This document shows, piece by piece, positions 31,143 to 37,884 of a DNA stretch of 37,884 nt. The first letter of the stretch is position 1; every line of letters begins with the position of its first letter. The stretch is from Clostridiaceae bacterium (GTDB lineage Bacteria; Bacillota; Clostridia; DSM-8532), in NCBI GenBank assembly GCA_012520615.1, contig JAAYNX010000253.1, forward strand, positions 1 through 37,884, given 5' to 3'. The notes beneath the pieces were generated by a model. That model made no database searches, was not told the origin of the DNA, and worked only from the letters and a program-made list of their open reading frames with translations. The position numbers and the translations under genes were made by a program.

Positions 31143-32803
31143 AGGGGAAATTCTCTGTTTAAGCCAACATATGCATTTGCTCTAACCAGAGCTTGCTCAA
31201 TATTATCACAAAAATTATCTCTGCCAATCAATTCAATAAAGCCATGCTTATCCAAAAGTTCATAGGGCTGTTTTTGAACCTGAGTAAACAAAAGCAAAAT
31301 TTTGTGTTTGCGACAAAATGAATAGGTTTTAAACAAAGCATGGTAGCCAGTAACGTCCATAAATGGAGCATGTTTCATACGAATTATCATTACATATGTC
31401 TTTGAAATATTATCACGAATTGTATTCGTGAATTTATCAGCGGCGCCGAAGAAAAAGGGGCCGTAAACCTGAAAAATCTGAATAGCAGGATCGATACCCT
31501 CGGGGTTACTAAGAGTTATCCCGGGGTTTACTTCAATATCATCTTTTATGGACTCTATTTTTGTTATATCAGCCATACGTTTCATAAAGAGAAATGCAGC
31601 CATAATTACTCCGAATTCTATTGCTACAACCAAGTCTATTGCAACAGTAAGGATAAATGTGGTTAAAAGGATGGCAATATCGGTTTTAGGAACCTTAAAT
31701 AGACTTTTAAAGGTTCTCCATTCGCTCATATTATAAGCGACTATCATTAGAATTGCAGCCAGAGTAGGCATGGGAATTAGTTTTGCATAGGGCATAAGAA
31801 CAATCATTATTGCTAAAACAACCAGAGAATGTACCATGCCTGCCACGGGGGTTCTACCGCCGTTTCGGACATTGGCCGCTGTTCTTGCTATAGCACCGGT
31901 AGCGGGTATTCCGCCAAAAAGCCCTGAAAAAATATTGGCTACTCCCTGTGCTACTAGCTCAGTATTTGAATCATGTTTATCGCCAATCATACCATCAGAC
32001 ACAACAGCCGATAATAAGGATTCTATTCCCGCTAAAATAGCTATTGTCAGCGCAGTAGGAAATAGCATAATAATCATATCAACACTAATATAAGGTATCT
32101 GAAGGGTAGGTAATGCCGCATTAAGCTCACTGTATCTGTTACCTATTGTGTCTACTTGAATTCCTAATAATCTAACAGCAGGGGTAGTAAACAATATTGC
32201 CACAAGTGATCCGGGGATTTTTTTATTTATGTATGGCCAGCCAATGATGATTAACAACGATATAGCGCCTACAACCAAACTGCTGATTGAAATAGTATTC
32301 ATGAATTTTATGTACTGGCCAATTCTAGGGAAAAATTGGGACGGAAGCTTTTGGGTTTTAAGCCCAAAAAAATCACCTATTTGCTGCGAAAATATAACTA
32401 GGGCTATACCGCTTGTAAAACCTGTTGTAATAGGGTAAGGGATATACTTAATGATGCTTCCTATTTTGATTAAGCCCATAAAAATAAGAATAAATCCAGC
32501 CATTATTGTGGTTGTTATTAATGCTGGATATCCATGCTTTTCGATTATTCGGTAGACTATTACCACGAATGCGCCTGTAGGCCCGCCAATTTGTACTCTG
32601 CTGCCGCCTAATAAGGAAATAAGAAAGCCCGCTATGATTGCGGTATAAAGACCCTTTTCAGGGGACACTCCCGATGCTATTGCTAATGCAATAGATAATG
32701 GTATCGCAATTATGCCGACAATTATGCCTGCTGTTATGTCATTAAATAGTTGCTCTTTAGAATAATCGTTTTTCAATACTGTGAACAATTTTGGTTTTTG
32801 CAT
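31121..32803 (-). CDS. SulP-family anion transporter with STAS domain
   Basis: The 560-residue protein has about 12-14 membrane segments and the SulP pattern: DITAGIIVGIIAIPLSIALA, the LYTAIIAGFLISLLGGSRVQ segment, GGPTGAFVV, then GVANIFSGLFGGIPATGAIART. A C-terminal STAS domain (about 430-540) has APFMDVTGYHAL at the position of the anti-sigma-antagonist loop. Members carry sulfate, bicarbonate, dicarboxylates or chloride; the substrate cannot be told here. AAAGGA lies eight bases before the ATG. The gene follows the DUF3810 gene on the same strand by 194 bases, which contain a stable hairpin and a short upstream ORF. Confidence 0.92.
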   Translation of the reverse strand: MQKPKLFTVLKNDYSKEQLFNDITAGIIVGIIAIPLSIALAIASGVSPEKGLYTAIIAGFLISLLGGSRVQIGGPTGAFVVIVYRIIEKHGYPALITTTIMAGFILIFMGLIKIGSIIKYIPYPITTGFTSGIALVIFSQQIGDFFGLKTQKLPSQFFPRIGQYIKFMNTISISSLVVGAISLLIIIGWPYINKKIPGSLVAILFTTPAVRLLGIQVDTIGNRYSELNAALPTLQIPYISVDMIIMLFPTALTIAILAGIESLLSAVVSDGMIGDKHDSNTELVAQGVANIFSGLFGGIPATGAIARTAANVRNGGRTPVAGMVHSLVVLAIMIVLMPYAKLIPMPTLAAILMIVAYNMSEWRTFKSLFKVPKTDIAILLTTFILTVAIDLVVAIEFGVIMAAFLFMKRMADITKIESIKDDIEVNPGITLSNPEGIDPAIQIFQVYGPFFFGAADKFTNTIRDNISKTYVMIIRMKHAPFMDVTGYHALFKTYSFCRKHKILLLFTQVQKQPYELLDKHGFIELIGRDNFCDNIEQALVRANAYVGLNREFPLKKGPTS

Positions 32804-32822
32804 TTTTATGATCCTTTCGTTG

Positions 32823-32897
32823 CTGTTTCCTTAAGTCGCTTTTGCTCCATGTAAACAGTGTGGCGACCTCAAGCCCATTTCGGGTAATGGGTGAGGT
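32823..32897 (-). ncRNA. Structured 5' leader of the SulP gene, candidate cis-regulatory RNA
   Basis: On the minus strand, P1 is ACCTCA plus CCCATT paired with AATGGG and TGAGGT (12 bp, a two-base CT bulge, loop ACCCGA). Immediately after, GTCGC (32867-32863) can pair with GCGAC (32839-32835), and CTGTTT (32858-32853) with AAACAG (32828-32823); these two cross, giving a possible H-type pseudoknot close to the ribosome site. There is no U tract, so it is not an ordinary terminator. A 14-codon ORF (ATG 32850, TAA 32808-32806) also fits here. I recognise no known riboswitch class. Confidence 0.45.
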
Positions 32898-32997
32898 TCT
32901 TATTTAAAATATCACTTATTGATAAAAGGAAAAATAGAAAATATAACAAACTCTTTGCTGAAATTTGCTTGGTTTTTTATATAAAAGTAGCGAAAAA

Positions 32998-34119
32998 CTA
33001 GTTATTGTCTATTTTGTAGGAACTATAGCTGCTCTTATGTTCTGCCAGGAGAAGATCAATCATTCTACCGTAGCTCTTAACACCGTCTTCTTCACCATTA
33101 AGCTTTAAATAAGTATCGTTCATTTTATCCGAGACATCTCTTGCGATACCCTGGAATTGGTTCCAATACGTCCTCTCAGTTTCTAGGTCTCTTAGATATC
33201 CGTCGCTATAATTTTTGGCTATGGCAAAGTAACGGTCAGGACTCTCGGCATAAAGGGCGTTCATGGAATACTGCAAAGCCATTACACTTCCGGAATATTT
33301 AAAATCAGCATCAGGATGCGCCATGCAAGTAATATAGGCAATATAATTTGCCTCATCTTCCCGAGCAAAGCCTCTTTGATGAGCCATCTCATGCATTGTG
33401 GTTGAAGCAAGCTCTATATGCGGAATATCAATATCAATATTTGCCTCGCCTGTAAGACAGGAATAAATTCCTATTATATTAGTATGAGACATCAACCTGG
33501 AGAGCAATACAGGCTTTGGAGGCCCATATTTTCCTCCTAAAAACGGGTACTTTTGCGCAACAGCCTCATATCCCTTTTGAACACGTTTGAAAACTGACTT
33601 ATATCCTCCTTCAACAAACATAACCCCATCTTCATTCTCCGAAACCTGTTCTCTCAATTTGTTTGTATTATCAACAAGCCAACGACAAAGGGCATCTAAT
33701 TCCTCTACTGATGAATCCTGCATATTAATTCCGGCAAGCTGAGAATAAGGCAAACGTTCGTAATTAATATTCCAAACCATCATTTGAATAAAGAACCATA
33801 GAGAACCGATTAAGACCAGATTGGCAACAAATGGCATGAAGGTTGACCATTTACCGGTCTTAATCGCCTTAACAACAAGGTATATTAGCCTTACGGGTAC
33901 AAATATTAAAAGAAAAATAAGTGCCATTTCCGCCACGGAAAAAGGAATCAATCCAGTTAATAGGCTTACCGGTTGCATTATATATTTATATATACCCCTT
34001 GGATAAACATTTTCTGTAAATTCAGGATATTGAGACATAATCCATTTAATTAGCAATGCTAAGGGGATAAGCATAATGGATAAGAACTTCAGCTTTTTTA
34101 TTGTTTTTTTGTGGTGCAT
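32998..34119 (-). CDS. DUF3810 membrane protein, putative zinc metalloprotease
   Basis: The 373-residue protein has three membrane helices (about 8-26, 60-84 and 95-117) and an extracytoplasmic or cytosolic C-terminal domain with HEMAH at 243-247 and REDEAN just after (glutamates 254 and 256). HExxH plus a downstream glutamate is the zinc site of gluzincin proteases, and this is the hallmark of DUF3810. Substrates are unknown. The ATG at 34119-34117 is preferred because GGAGGAG lies just upstream; an in-frame upstream ATG at 34167 lacks a good site. The gene is divergent from the small membrane protein at 34290. Confidence 0.85.
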   Translation of the reverse strand: MHHKKTIKKLKFLSIMLIPLALLIKWIMSQYPEFTENVYPRGIYKYIMQPVSLLTGLIPFSVAEMALIFLLIFVPVRLIYLVVKAIKTGKWSTFMPFVANLVLIGSLWFFIQMMVWNINYERLPYSQLAGINMQDSSVEELDALCRWLVDNTNKLREQVSENEDGVMFVEGGYKSVFKRVQKGYEAVAQKYPFLGGKYGPPKPVLLSRLMSHTNIIGIYSCLTGEANIDIDIPHIELASTTMHEMAHQRGFAREDEANYIAYITCMAHPDADFKYSGSVMALQYSMNALYAESPDRYFAIAKNYSDGYLRDLETERTYWNQFQGIARDVSDKMNDTYLKLNGEEDGVKSYGRMIDLLLAEHKSSYSSYKIDNN

Positions 34120-34289
34120 AAACTCTCCTCCGTTAGTTGTAACACTATTATACATGATGCAGAACAATTTTTATTATATAATTAAAAAAGCAATAATAAA
34201 AATAATAGGCGAAATATTCCAAGTTTTTATGTATAATATAGTTTAAGTAGTCATAGAAGCTACATTAATATTTTTGGAGGCGTTTATTT

Positions 34290-34673
34290 ATGATTGAGAA
34301 TGTCAGTAACGAGTTGAAAAAGTACTTTGAGGGTAAGCCTATATTACCTACATTATTGGCCTTTGACATGTATATACTTTTAGGTGTCAGTCTATTAAGA
34401 TTCCTTGCTATCTTTATCCATTTTTGGAGTATCATAAGCGCATTGTTTTATTATGTTTTAATACTTGGTATTTTACTATGCCTTGCAAAAAAGAATTACT
34501 TTGCCCTGACAATTGGTCTTGGTGTGGAAGCACTTATGGACCTTATTTCTCTTATTAGGTATTTGCCCGGTGAGTATGGTTTCTTCAGCTGGTCTTCATT
34601 TTATGGACTACTGATTTATGGCTTCTTTGCGTATATGGCATTTAAAAAGTATTCTGCAAAGAGTAGTACATAA
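34290..34673 (+). CDS. Small integral membrane protein of unknown function
   Basis: The 127-residue protein has four hydrophobic helices (about 20-42, 46-65, 70-88 and 100-118) with short polar ends. I do not recognise a family. GGAGGC lies ten bases before the ATG and a strong terminator follows, so it is a genuine monocistronic gene. It diverges from the DUF3810 gene. Confidence 0.7.
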   Translation: MIENVSNELKKYFEGKPILPTLLAFDMYILLGVSLLRFLAIFIHFWSIISALFYYVLILGILLCLAKKNYFALTIGLGVEALMDLISLIRYLPGEYGFFSWSSFYGLLIYGFFAYMAFKKYSAKSST

Positions 34674-34698
34674 GGAAAAGATGATACTCATAACCTCT

Positions 34699-34728
34699 AA
34701 CCGCCTGTCAATTAGCAGGCGGTTTTTT
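34699..34728 (+). terminator. Terminator after the small membrane protein gene
   Basis: AACCGCCTG and CAGGCGGTT form a 9-bp stem around TCAATTAG, followed by a run of T residues (TTTTTT counting the stem end). Confidence 0.92.
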
Positions 34729-34910
34729 AAGCGTCAAAAAAGTATATAATGCCTCGCTTCCTCTTTTATTTTAAGATTTCATCAAAGAAGAGAAATAAAT
34801 GAACTAAAGGTTATACTAGACCGTCAAATAGACGAGGGTAAATTATGTAACTGTCCCCTGAATGCACCATCACCCTTACAGAATAATCTAATATAAAAAG
34901 GAGAATTAGT

Positions 34911-35495
34911 ATGATTTCAAAATTTAAACAAAAGATAACCCTTACAACTGTTTTCGCAATTTTAATTACTATTTTGGTTGGTTGTTCATCCCTTACAAAT
35001 GCCAACTCTATGAATGATAATGTTAAAAATATTGATACGTCTGCACCCTCCCAGAGCATTTTACCCGCTCAGCAGAAAGAGAACAAAGATGTAGAGAAAG
35101 TATCAGATACGCTTGATACCGATACAATAAAAGAGGAGGCTTCACCCGAGAATCTAACGATTGAGGAGAAAGTTGAGTTTTACCTTGAAAAGCTGAAAGA
35201 TAAAAGTTATACAGGAACTTATGGGGAAGGGTACACTTGGTATACCGCAGCAGAAGAGCTTGGTATGCTTGGGAAACCTGCTATTCCCGGTCTTATTGAA
35301 AAATTGGGTACCGAAGACGATTATGAACGAGCATTAACGCTATACGCACTCCTTTTGGCATCGCAGCATGAGAATGTAAAGAGTTTTACTAATGGTGAAC
35401 ATATTGATGTAAATCTGGATTTTGATGTTAATAATCACCCTGAAATGGTGAATAAGGCAATGGCATGGTGGGATAAGTACAAGAATAATTTTTAG
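34911..35495 (+). CDS. Putative lipoprotein with HEAT-like C-terminal region
   Basis: The 194-residue protein has a signal peptide ending in a lipobox with Cys at residue 25 (ILVGCSS), a low-complexity Ser/Asp/Glu linker (about 28-80), and a helical C-terminal part with ELGMLGKPAIPGLIEKLGT and YERALTLYALLLAS, which look like HEAT-type repeats. It should be attached outside the membrane. No enzymatic motif is visible and I do not recognise a named family. AAGGAG precedes the ATG. It is followed by the tRNA-Pro promoter and is likely monocistronic. Confidence 0.75.
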   Translation: MISKFKQKITLTTVFAILITILVGCSSLTNANSMNDNVKNIDTSAPSQSILPAQQKENKDVEKVSDTLDTDTIKEEASPENLTIEEKVEFYLEKLKDKSYTGTYGEGYTWYTAAEELGMLGKPAIPGLIEKLGTEDDYERALTLYALLLASQHENVKSFTNGEHIDVNLDFDVNNHPEMVNKAMAWWDKYKNNF

Positions 35496-35506
35496 TTAAA
35501 AGGGTA

Positions 35507-35535
35507 TTGTGATTTTTTCCGATATGCATTATAAT
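35507..35535 (+). promoter_or_regulatory. Probable promoter of tRNA-Pro
   Basis: TTGTGA (35507-35512) and TATAAT (35530-35535, perfect) are 17 bases apart. Transcription would start about 44 bases before the tRNA. Confidence 0.6.
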
Positions 35536-35585
35536 AAGAATTCGTACGGGTCTTGGTACTTCGTATAAATATATTATATTGCTGT

Positions 35586-35663
35586 CGGGGTGTAGCTCAG
35601 GTGGATTAGAGTGCTTGCTTGGGGTGCAAGAGGTCGCACGTTCAAGTCGTGTCACTCCGACCA
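35586..35663 (+). tRNA. tRNA-Pro (anticodon GGG)
   Basis: The acceptor arm CGGGGTG pairs with CACTCCG (one G-U) and is followed by A and the encoded CCA. The anticodon stem CTTGC/GCAAG carries loop TTGGGGT, giving anticodon GGG. The variable loop is AGGTC and the T arm GCACG TTCAAGT CGTGT. The 78-base length with CCA is normal. Confidence 0.95.
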
Positions 35664-35670
35664 ATTGAAG

Positions 35671-35704
35671 AAGCGGGTTTCAGAAGTTCTGATTCCCGCT
35701 TTTC
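35671..35704 (+). terminator. Terminator of tRNA-Pro
   Basis: AAGCGGG and CCCGCTT form the lower stem and TCAG/CTGA an upper stem, followed by TTTC. It begins 8 bases after the CCA end. Confidence 0.8.
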
Positions 35705-35706
35705 TC

Positions 35707-35731
35707 AGTATGACGGGCATGCCGTCATACT
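35707..35731. repeat. Perfect inverted repeat, second of three hairpins
   Basis: AGTATGACGG and CCGTCATACT are perfect 10-bp arms around GCATG. There is no long T tract on either side. It could be a protein site or an extra transcript-end hairpin. Confidence 0.6.
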
Positions 35732-35736
35732 AAAAG

Positions 35737-35769
35737 AAGCCGAATTCAATTTGCTGAATTCGGCTTTTA
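35737..35769. terminator. Bidirectional terminator between tRNA-Pro and the FN3 protein gene
   Basis: AAGCCGAATTCA and TGAATTCGGCTT form a perfect 12-bp stem around a six-base loop. The plus strand continues TT then A; the minus strand continues CTTTTAG. It best serves the minus-strand gene that ends ten bases away. Confidence 0.8.
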
Positions 35770-35778
35770 AGTGTTGAT

Positions 35779-37533
35779 TTAATGTTGATTTAGTTTTTCT
35801 TTATTGCGGTCAGGTTTGTCATTAGAATTCTTATGAATTTCACCGGTAAACTCACTCCAATTCTGCATAGCGGTGTCACTATCTCCGTAGTGTCCGATTA
35901 TACGCTTATTTCCTTCTAACATATAAATTTCTATATTAAAGGTTTTGTTTCCCTTCGTATAAGTGCCTGTTAACTTATTGTTAGAAACGGTCCCTGTAAT
36001 CCTTTCCTTACTTCCCAAGGTCCCGGTTATACGGTTATTTTTTTGTTCAATATTTAGCTTACCAATACTTTTAATTGACCAAGTGCCGGAAAAGTCTGCC
36101 GGTTTGTCAAGCTTGCGCAGATATTTAATAAAATTATCTTCTTCCCTTTGGCCATCCCAATTCTGCCACTCTCGTTTCGATGACTTGCTTTTTTGACTGT
36201 ATTTTCCTTTAAATGACTCACCATCTGATGAGATGACAAATTCTAGATTTCCCGAGGCACCTTTCTCGTTATATGTTCCGATGAGCTTGTCACCAGAGAT
36301 AATGCCCTCAATTTCATTACCGTTTCCATAAGTTCCTTCTACATAAATACCGTTCTGAGTAATTTTGAGCTTACCACGATTAGTAAACCAGATTCCGGCC
36401 CATGATTCATCTGAATCGTCAGGGGGGGTCTGGGGATAGTTATCATCATGATTAAGAAGATATGATACGGTAGCTGTATAGGTTTCGCCATCCCAGCTAA
36501 TGTCGCATCCTAAGTTTTCAATAATGAAGCGCATGGGAAGCATTGTTCGACCTGTTTCAGAGAAATATGGAGCAACGTCCATGGTTTTTTTAACACCATC
36601 AACGGTGAAAGTTGTTTTTCCTATCCAGACACATACTGTTTTTCCGCCCCATTTAACAGTAACCTTTTGTTCTCCCGAAACATAATCTACAGTTCCACCC
36701 ATTGCTTCAATCAGCGCTCTTATAGGTAGCATGGTTCTTGCATTCTTAAGAACCGGTACAGTATTTTTCCCCGGATCAATGTCAACCTTTTTTCCGTTTA
36801 CTATCATTTTTCTCTCGCCCAATGTCATAGATATGGTTCCATAAATGCGCTGGCACTTTGCAGATACTTCATTTGAGGGCTTGCCGACAGTTTTATCTTT
36901 CAGAACTGGTTTTACTATATAATAATATGTTGTTCCCGGTTCGACCTTATTATCTTTATAACTACGTCCAGTAACCCAAAAATCTGTTTCAGGCAGATCG
37001 GTCTGTTTGCCGGAACGGGTTGCCCTATAAACATAGTAACCCAGGATGTTTGATCTGTCGCCGTTAACGTCCCACTCAAGAGTAATGTTTCCGGTATTAA
37101 CTTTGGCCTTTAATGTGATTGAGTAGCTTGTTCCACCTTGGTAATATACTTTTACTTCGTTAGAGGCTTTTCCTGTATAGCCATCTGATAGAACTGGTTT
37201 TACTATATAATAATAAGTCGTTCCGGGGGTTACTTTTTTGTCCACATAACTGGTGCCGGTAATCCAAAAATCTGTTTCAGGTAAAATAGTCTGTCCTCCA
37301 GATGTAGTTGCTCGGTATACATAATATCCCTTAACACCTTTTTCGTGAGTTATTTTATTCCATGTAAGAGTTATGCTGTCAGAATTTACTGTATACTTCA
37401 GATTAATTTTGGTATCTGTAGTTACAGCACCTGATGGAATGGTGTTTAATGGGATTGCTGCACATACTGTCACACATATGAAAAGAAAAAAAGCAAACAG
37501 TTTGTTTCTAACAATAGAGTTAATTGGTTTCAT
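35779..37533 (-). CDS. Secreted protein with two FN3 domains, a copper-amine-oxidase-like domain and a C-terminal tandem repeat
   Basis: A signal peptide (about 1-36) sends this 584-residue protein out of the cell. Two fibronectin type III-like domains follow at about 41-131 and 137-228, each with WxxGxSYxDxxVxPGTTYYYIV. A copper-amine-oxidase N-terminal-like domain at about 233-360 has two NARTMLPIRALIE / GRTMLPMRFIIE halves; it is common in clostridial wall proteins and does not imply oxidase activity. The C-terminal part holds two diverged copies of an 85-residue beta-rich unit (about 377-465 and 480-565; WAGIWFTNRGKLKITQNG and FSGTWSIKSIGKLNIEQKNN). AAAGGAGAT precedes the ATG. Function is unknown; adhesion or wall binding is a guess. 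Confidence 0.85.
   Translation of the reverse strand: MKPINSIVRNKLFAFFLFICVTVCAAIPLNTIPSGAVTTDTKINLKYTVNSDSITLTWNKITHEKGVKGYYVYRATTSGGQTILPETDFWITGTSYVDKKVTPGTTYYYIVKPVLSDGYTGKASNEVKVYYQGGTSYSITLKAKVNTGNITLEWDVNGDRSNILGYYVYRATRSGKQTDLPETDFWVTGRSYKDNKVEPGTTYYYIVKPVLKDKTVGKPSNEVSAKCQRIYGTISMTLGERKMIVNGKKVDIDPGKNTVPVLKNARTMLPIRALIEAMGGTVDYVSGEQKVTVKWGGKTVCVWIGKTTFTVDGVKKTMDVAPYFSETGRTMLPMRFIIENLGCDISWDGETYTATVSYLLNHDDNYPQTPPDDSDESWAGIWFTNRGKLKITQNGIYVEGTYGNGNEIEGIISGDKLIGTYNEKGASGNLEFVISSDGESFKGKYSQKSKSSKREWQNWDGQREEDNFIKYLRKLDKPADFSGTWSIKSIGKLNIEQKNNRITGTLGSKERITGTVSNNKLTGTYTKGNKTFNIEIYMLEGNKRIIGHYGDSDTAMQNWSEFTGEIHKNSNDKPDRNKEKLNQH
36902..36927 (-). repeat. FN3 DNA repeat, copy 2
   Basis: Identical over 26 bases to 37190-37215 and part of a longer similar stretch. 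It encodes the TYYYIVKPVL strand of the second FN3 domain. Confidence 0.8.
37190..37215 (-). repeat. FN3 DNA repeat, copy 1
   Basis: The first-domain copy of the 26-base identity noted at 36902-36927. The 288-base offset equals 96 codons, one FN3 unit. Confidence 0.8.
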
Positions 37534-37725
37534 AGTAATATCTCCTTTTATTTTTTATACAATATGTACTATTATAGTATTTCAAATAATTCGATTTCCC
37601 TCCATTAAATAACACTTAAGAATTGGTTACATTATAATTTCAATAATGTCTTTTTTCGTTGGAGGATTCGTAATATCGTATAAAATAGCGAAAAGAAAAG
37701 CTGGAATCATATGTTAGTTGCAGTA

Positions 37726-37754
37726 TTTACAAATATCAAACGAATGATTACAAT
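37726..37754 (+). promoter_or_regulatory. Promoter of the zinc-ribbon protein gene
   Basis: TTTACA (37726-37731) and TACAAT (37749-37754) are 17 bases apart and each match 5/6. It lies 30 bases before the ATG of the last gene. Confidence 0.65.
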
Positions 37755-37784
37755 ATAAGTAATAATTATTCGGAGGTGCTATTA

Positions 37785-37884
37785 ATGAAAACTTGCCCTA
37801 ATTGTAGCAGTGAAAACAGAGATGAAGCGATGTTTTGCACTAAATGCGGCACTAAGTTTGAAGAGCAACCAATAAATACAGATA
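37785..37884 (+). CDS. Zinc-ribbon domain protein, 5' part
   Basis: Only the first 33 codons are inside the window. They encode MKTCPNC then MFCTKCGTKF, two CxxC pairs spaced as in small zinc-ribbon domains, which in clostridia often lead into membrane or extracellular proteins of varied function. The ATG follows CGGAGGTG with an eight-base spacer. What lies beyond the ribbon cannot be told. Confidence 0.85.
   Translation, partial: MKTCPNCSSENRDEAMFCTKCGTKFEEQPINTD

Noticed and set aside
35428-35664. 78-codon open frame on the minus strand
   Set aside because: It is the reverse complement of tRNA-Pro plus the end of the lipoprotein gene; its apparent protein is a common tRNA artefact.
35779-37533. 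Copper amine oxidase annotation
   Set aside because: Only the N-terminal-like repeat domain is present, without the catalytic domain or its topaquinone motif, so oxidase activity should not be inferred.
1-37884. CRISPR array, insertion sequence, prophage or toxin-antitoxin locus
   Set aside because: No regularly spaced repeats, transposase or integrase motifs, or paired small toxin-like genes were found by eye.

Overview
The window looks like chromosomal core sequence from a spore-forming, low-GC Bacillota of the class Clostridia. Evidence: A/T-rich codon use, strong AGGAGG ribosome sites, SpoVS and a SpoIIIE/FtsK translocase, RNase Y with YmdB, meso-diaminopimelate dehydrogenase, and secreted proteins built from fibronectin type III plus copper-amine-oxidase-like domains, a combination I associate with cellulolytic clostridia. 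The genus is inference. I see no phage, transposon, CRISPR array or rRNA.

Layout. 1-4795 (+): the 3' end of a cell-wall amidase, a DUF1846 protein, a YkpA/YbiT-type ABC-F ATPase and a HAD phosphatase that appears to start at AUA. 4830-6061 (-): a consensus promoter, tRNA-Leu(GAG), a terminator and the branched-chain amino-acid exporter azlCD. 6398-11489: an LRR/TPR surface protein, a DUF1287 lipoprotein and a rhomboid protease with TPRs (+), a LURP-one-like protein (-) and a DUF624 membrane protein (+). 11640-13691 (-): dapA-dapB behind a lysine riboswitch whose competing pairings can be read directly. 13759-20071 (+): ftsK/spoIIIE, a membrane TPR protein, ddh and folD. 20068-24669 (+): rny-ymdB-spoVS and a phosphohexomutase, led by a strong promoter. 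24677-31142 (+): an HD-GYP phosphodiesterase behind a sigma-D-like promoter, a YhaM-like nuclease, PIN-PhoH, a GNAT-like protein, NfeD and an SPFH protein. 31121-34119 (-): a SulP transporter with an unusual structured leader, and a DUF3810 putative metalloprotease. 34290-37884: a small membrane protein, a lipoprotein, tRNA-Pro(GGG), a secreted FN3/copper-amine-oxidase-domain protein (-) and the start of a zinc-ribbon protein.

How the genes fit together. DapA and DapB make tetrahydrodipicolinate and Ddh converts it to meso-DAP in one step, so lysine and wall-precursor synthesis surrounds the septal DNA translocase gene. RNase Y, YmdB, SpoVS, the YhaM-like nuclease and PIN-PhoH form a second theme of RNA turnover and developmental control.

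The window is mostly ordinary housekeeping. The best leads are the structured leader with a small upstream ORF before SulP, the sigma-D-type promoter before the HD-GYP gene, probable AUA and AUU initiation codons, the doubly degenerate second ATPase site of the ABC-F protein, the tRNA-Leu/azlCD arrangement, and an IGIIGSADGPT segment in a lipoprotein. All were read by eye; no database search was run.
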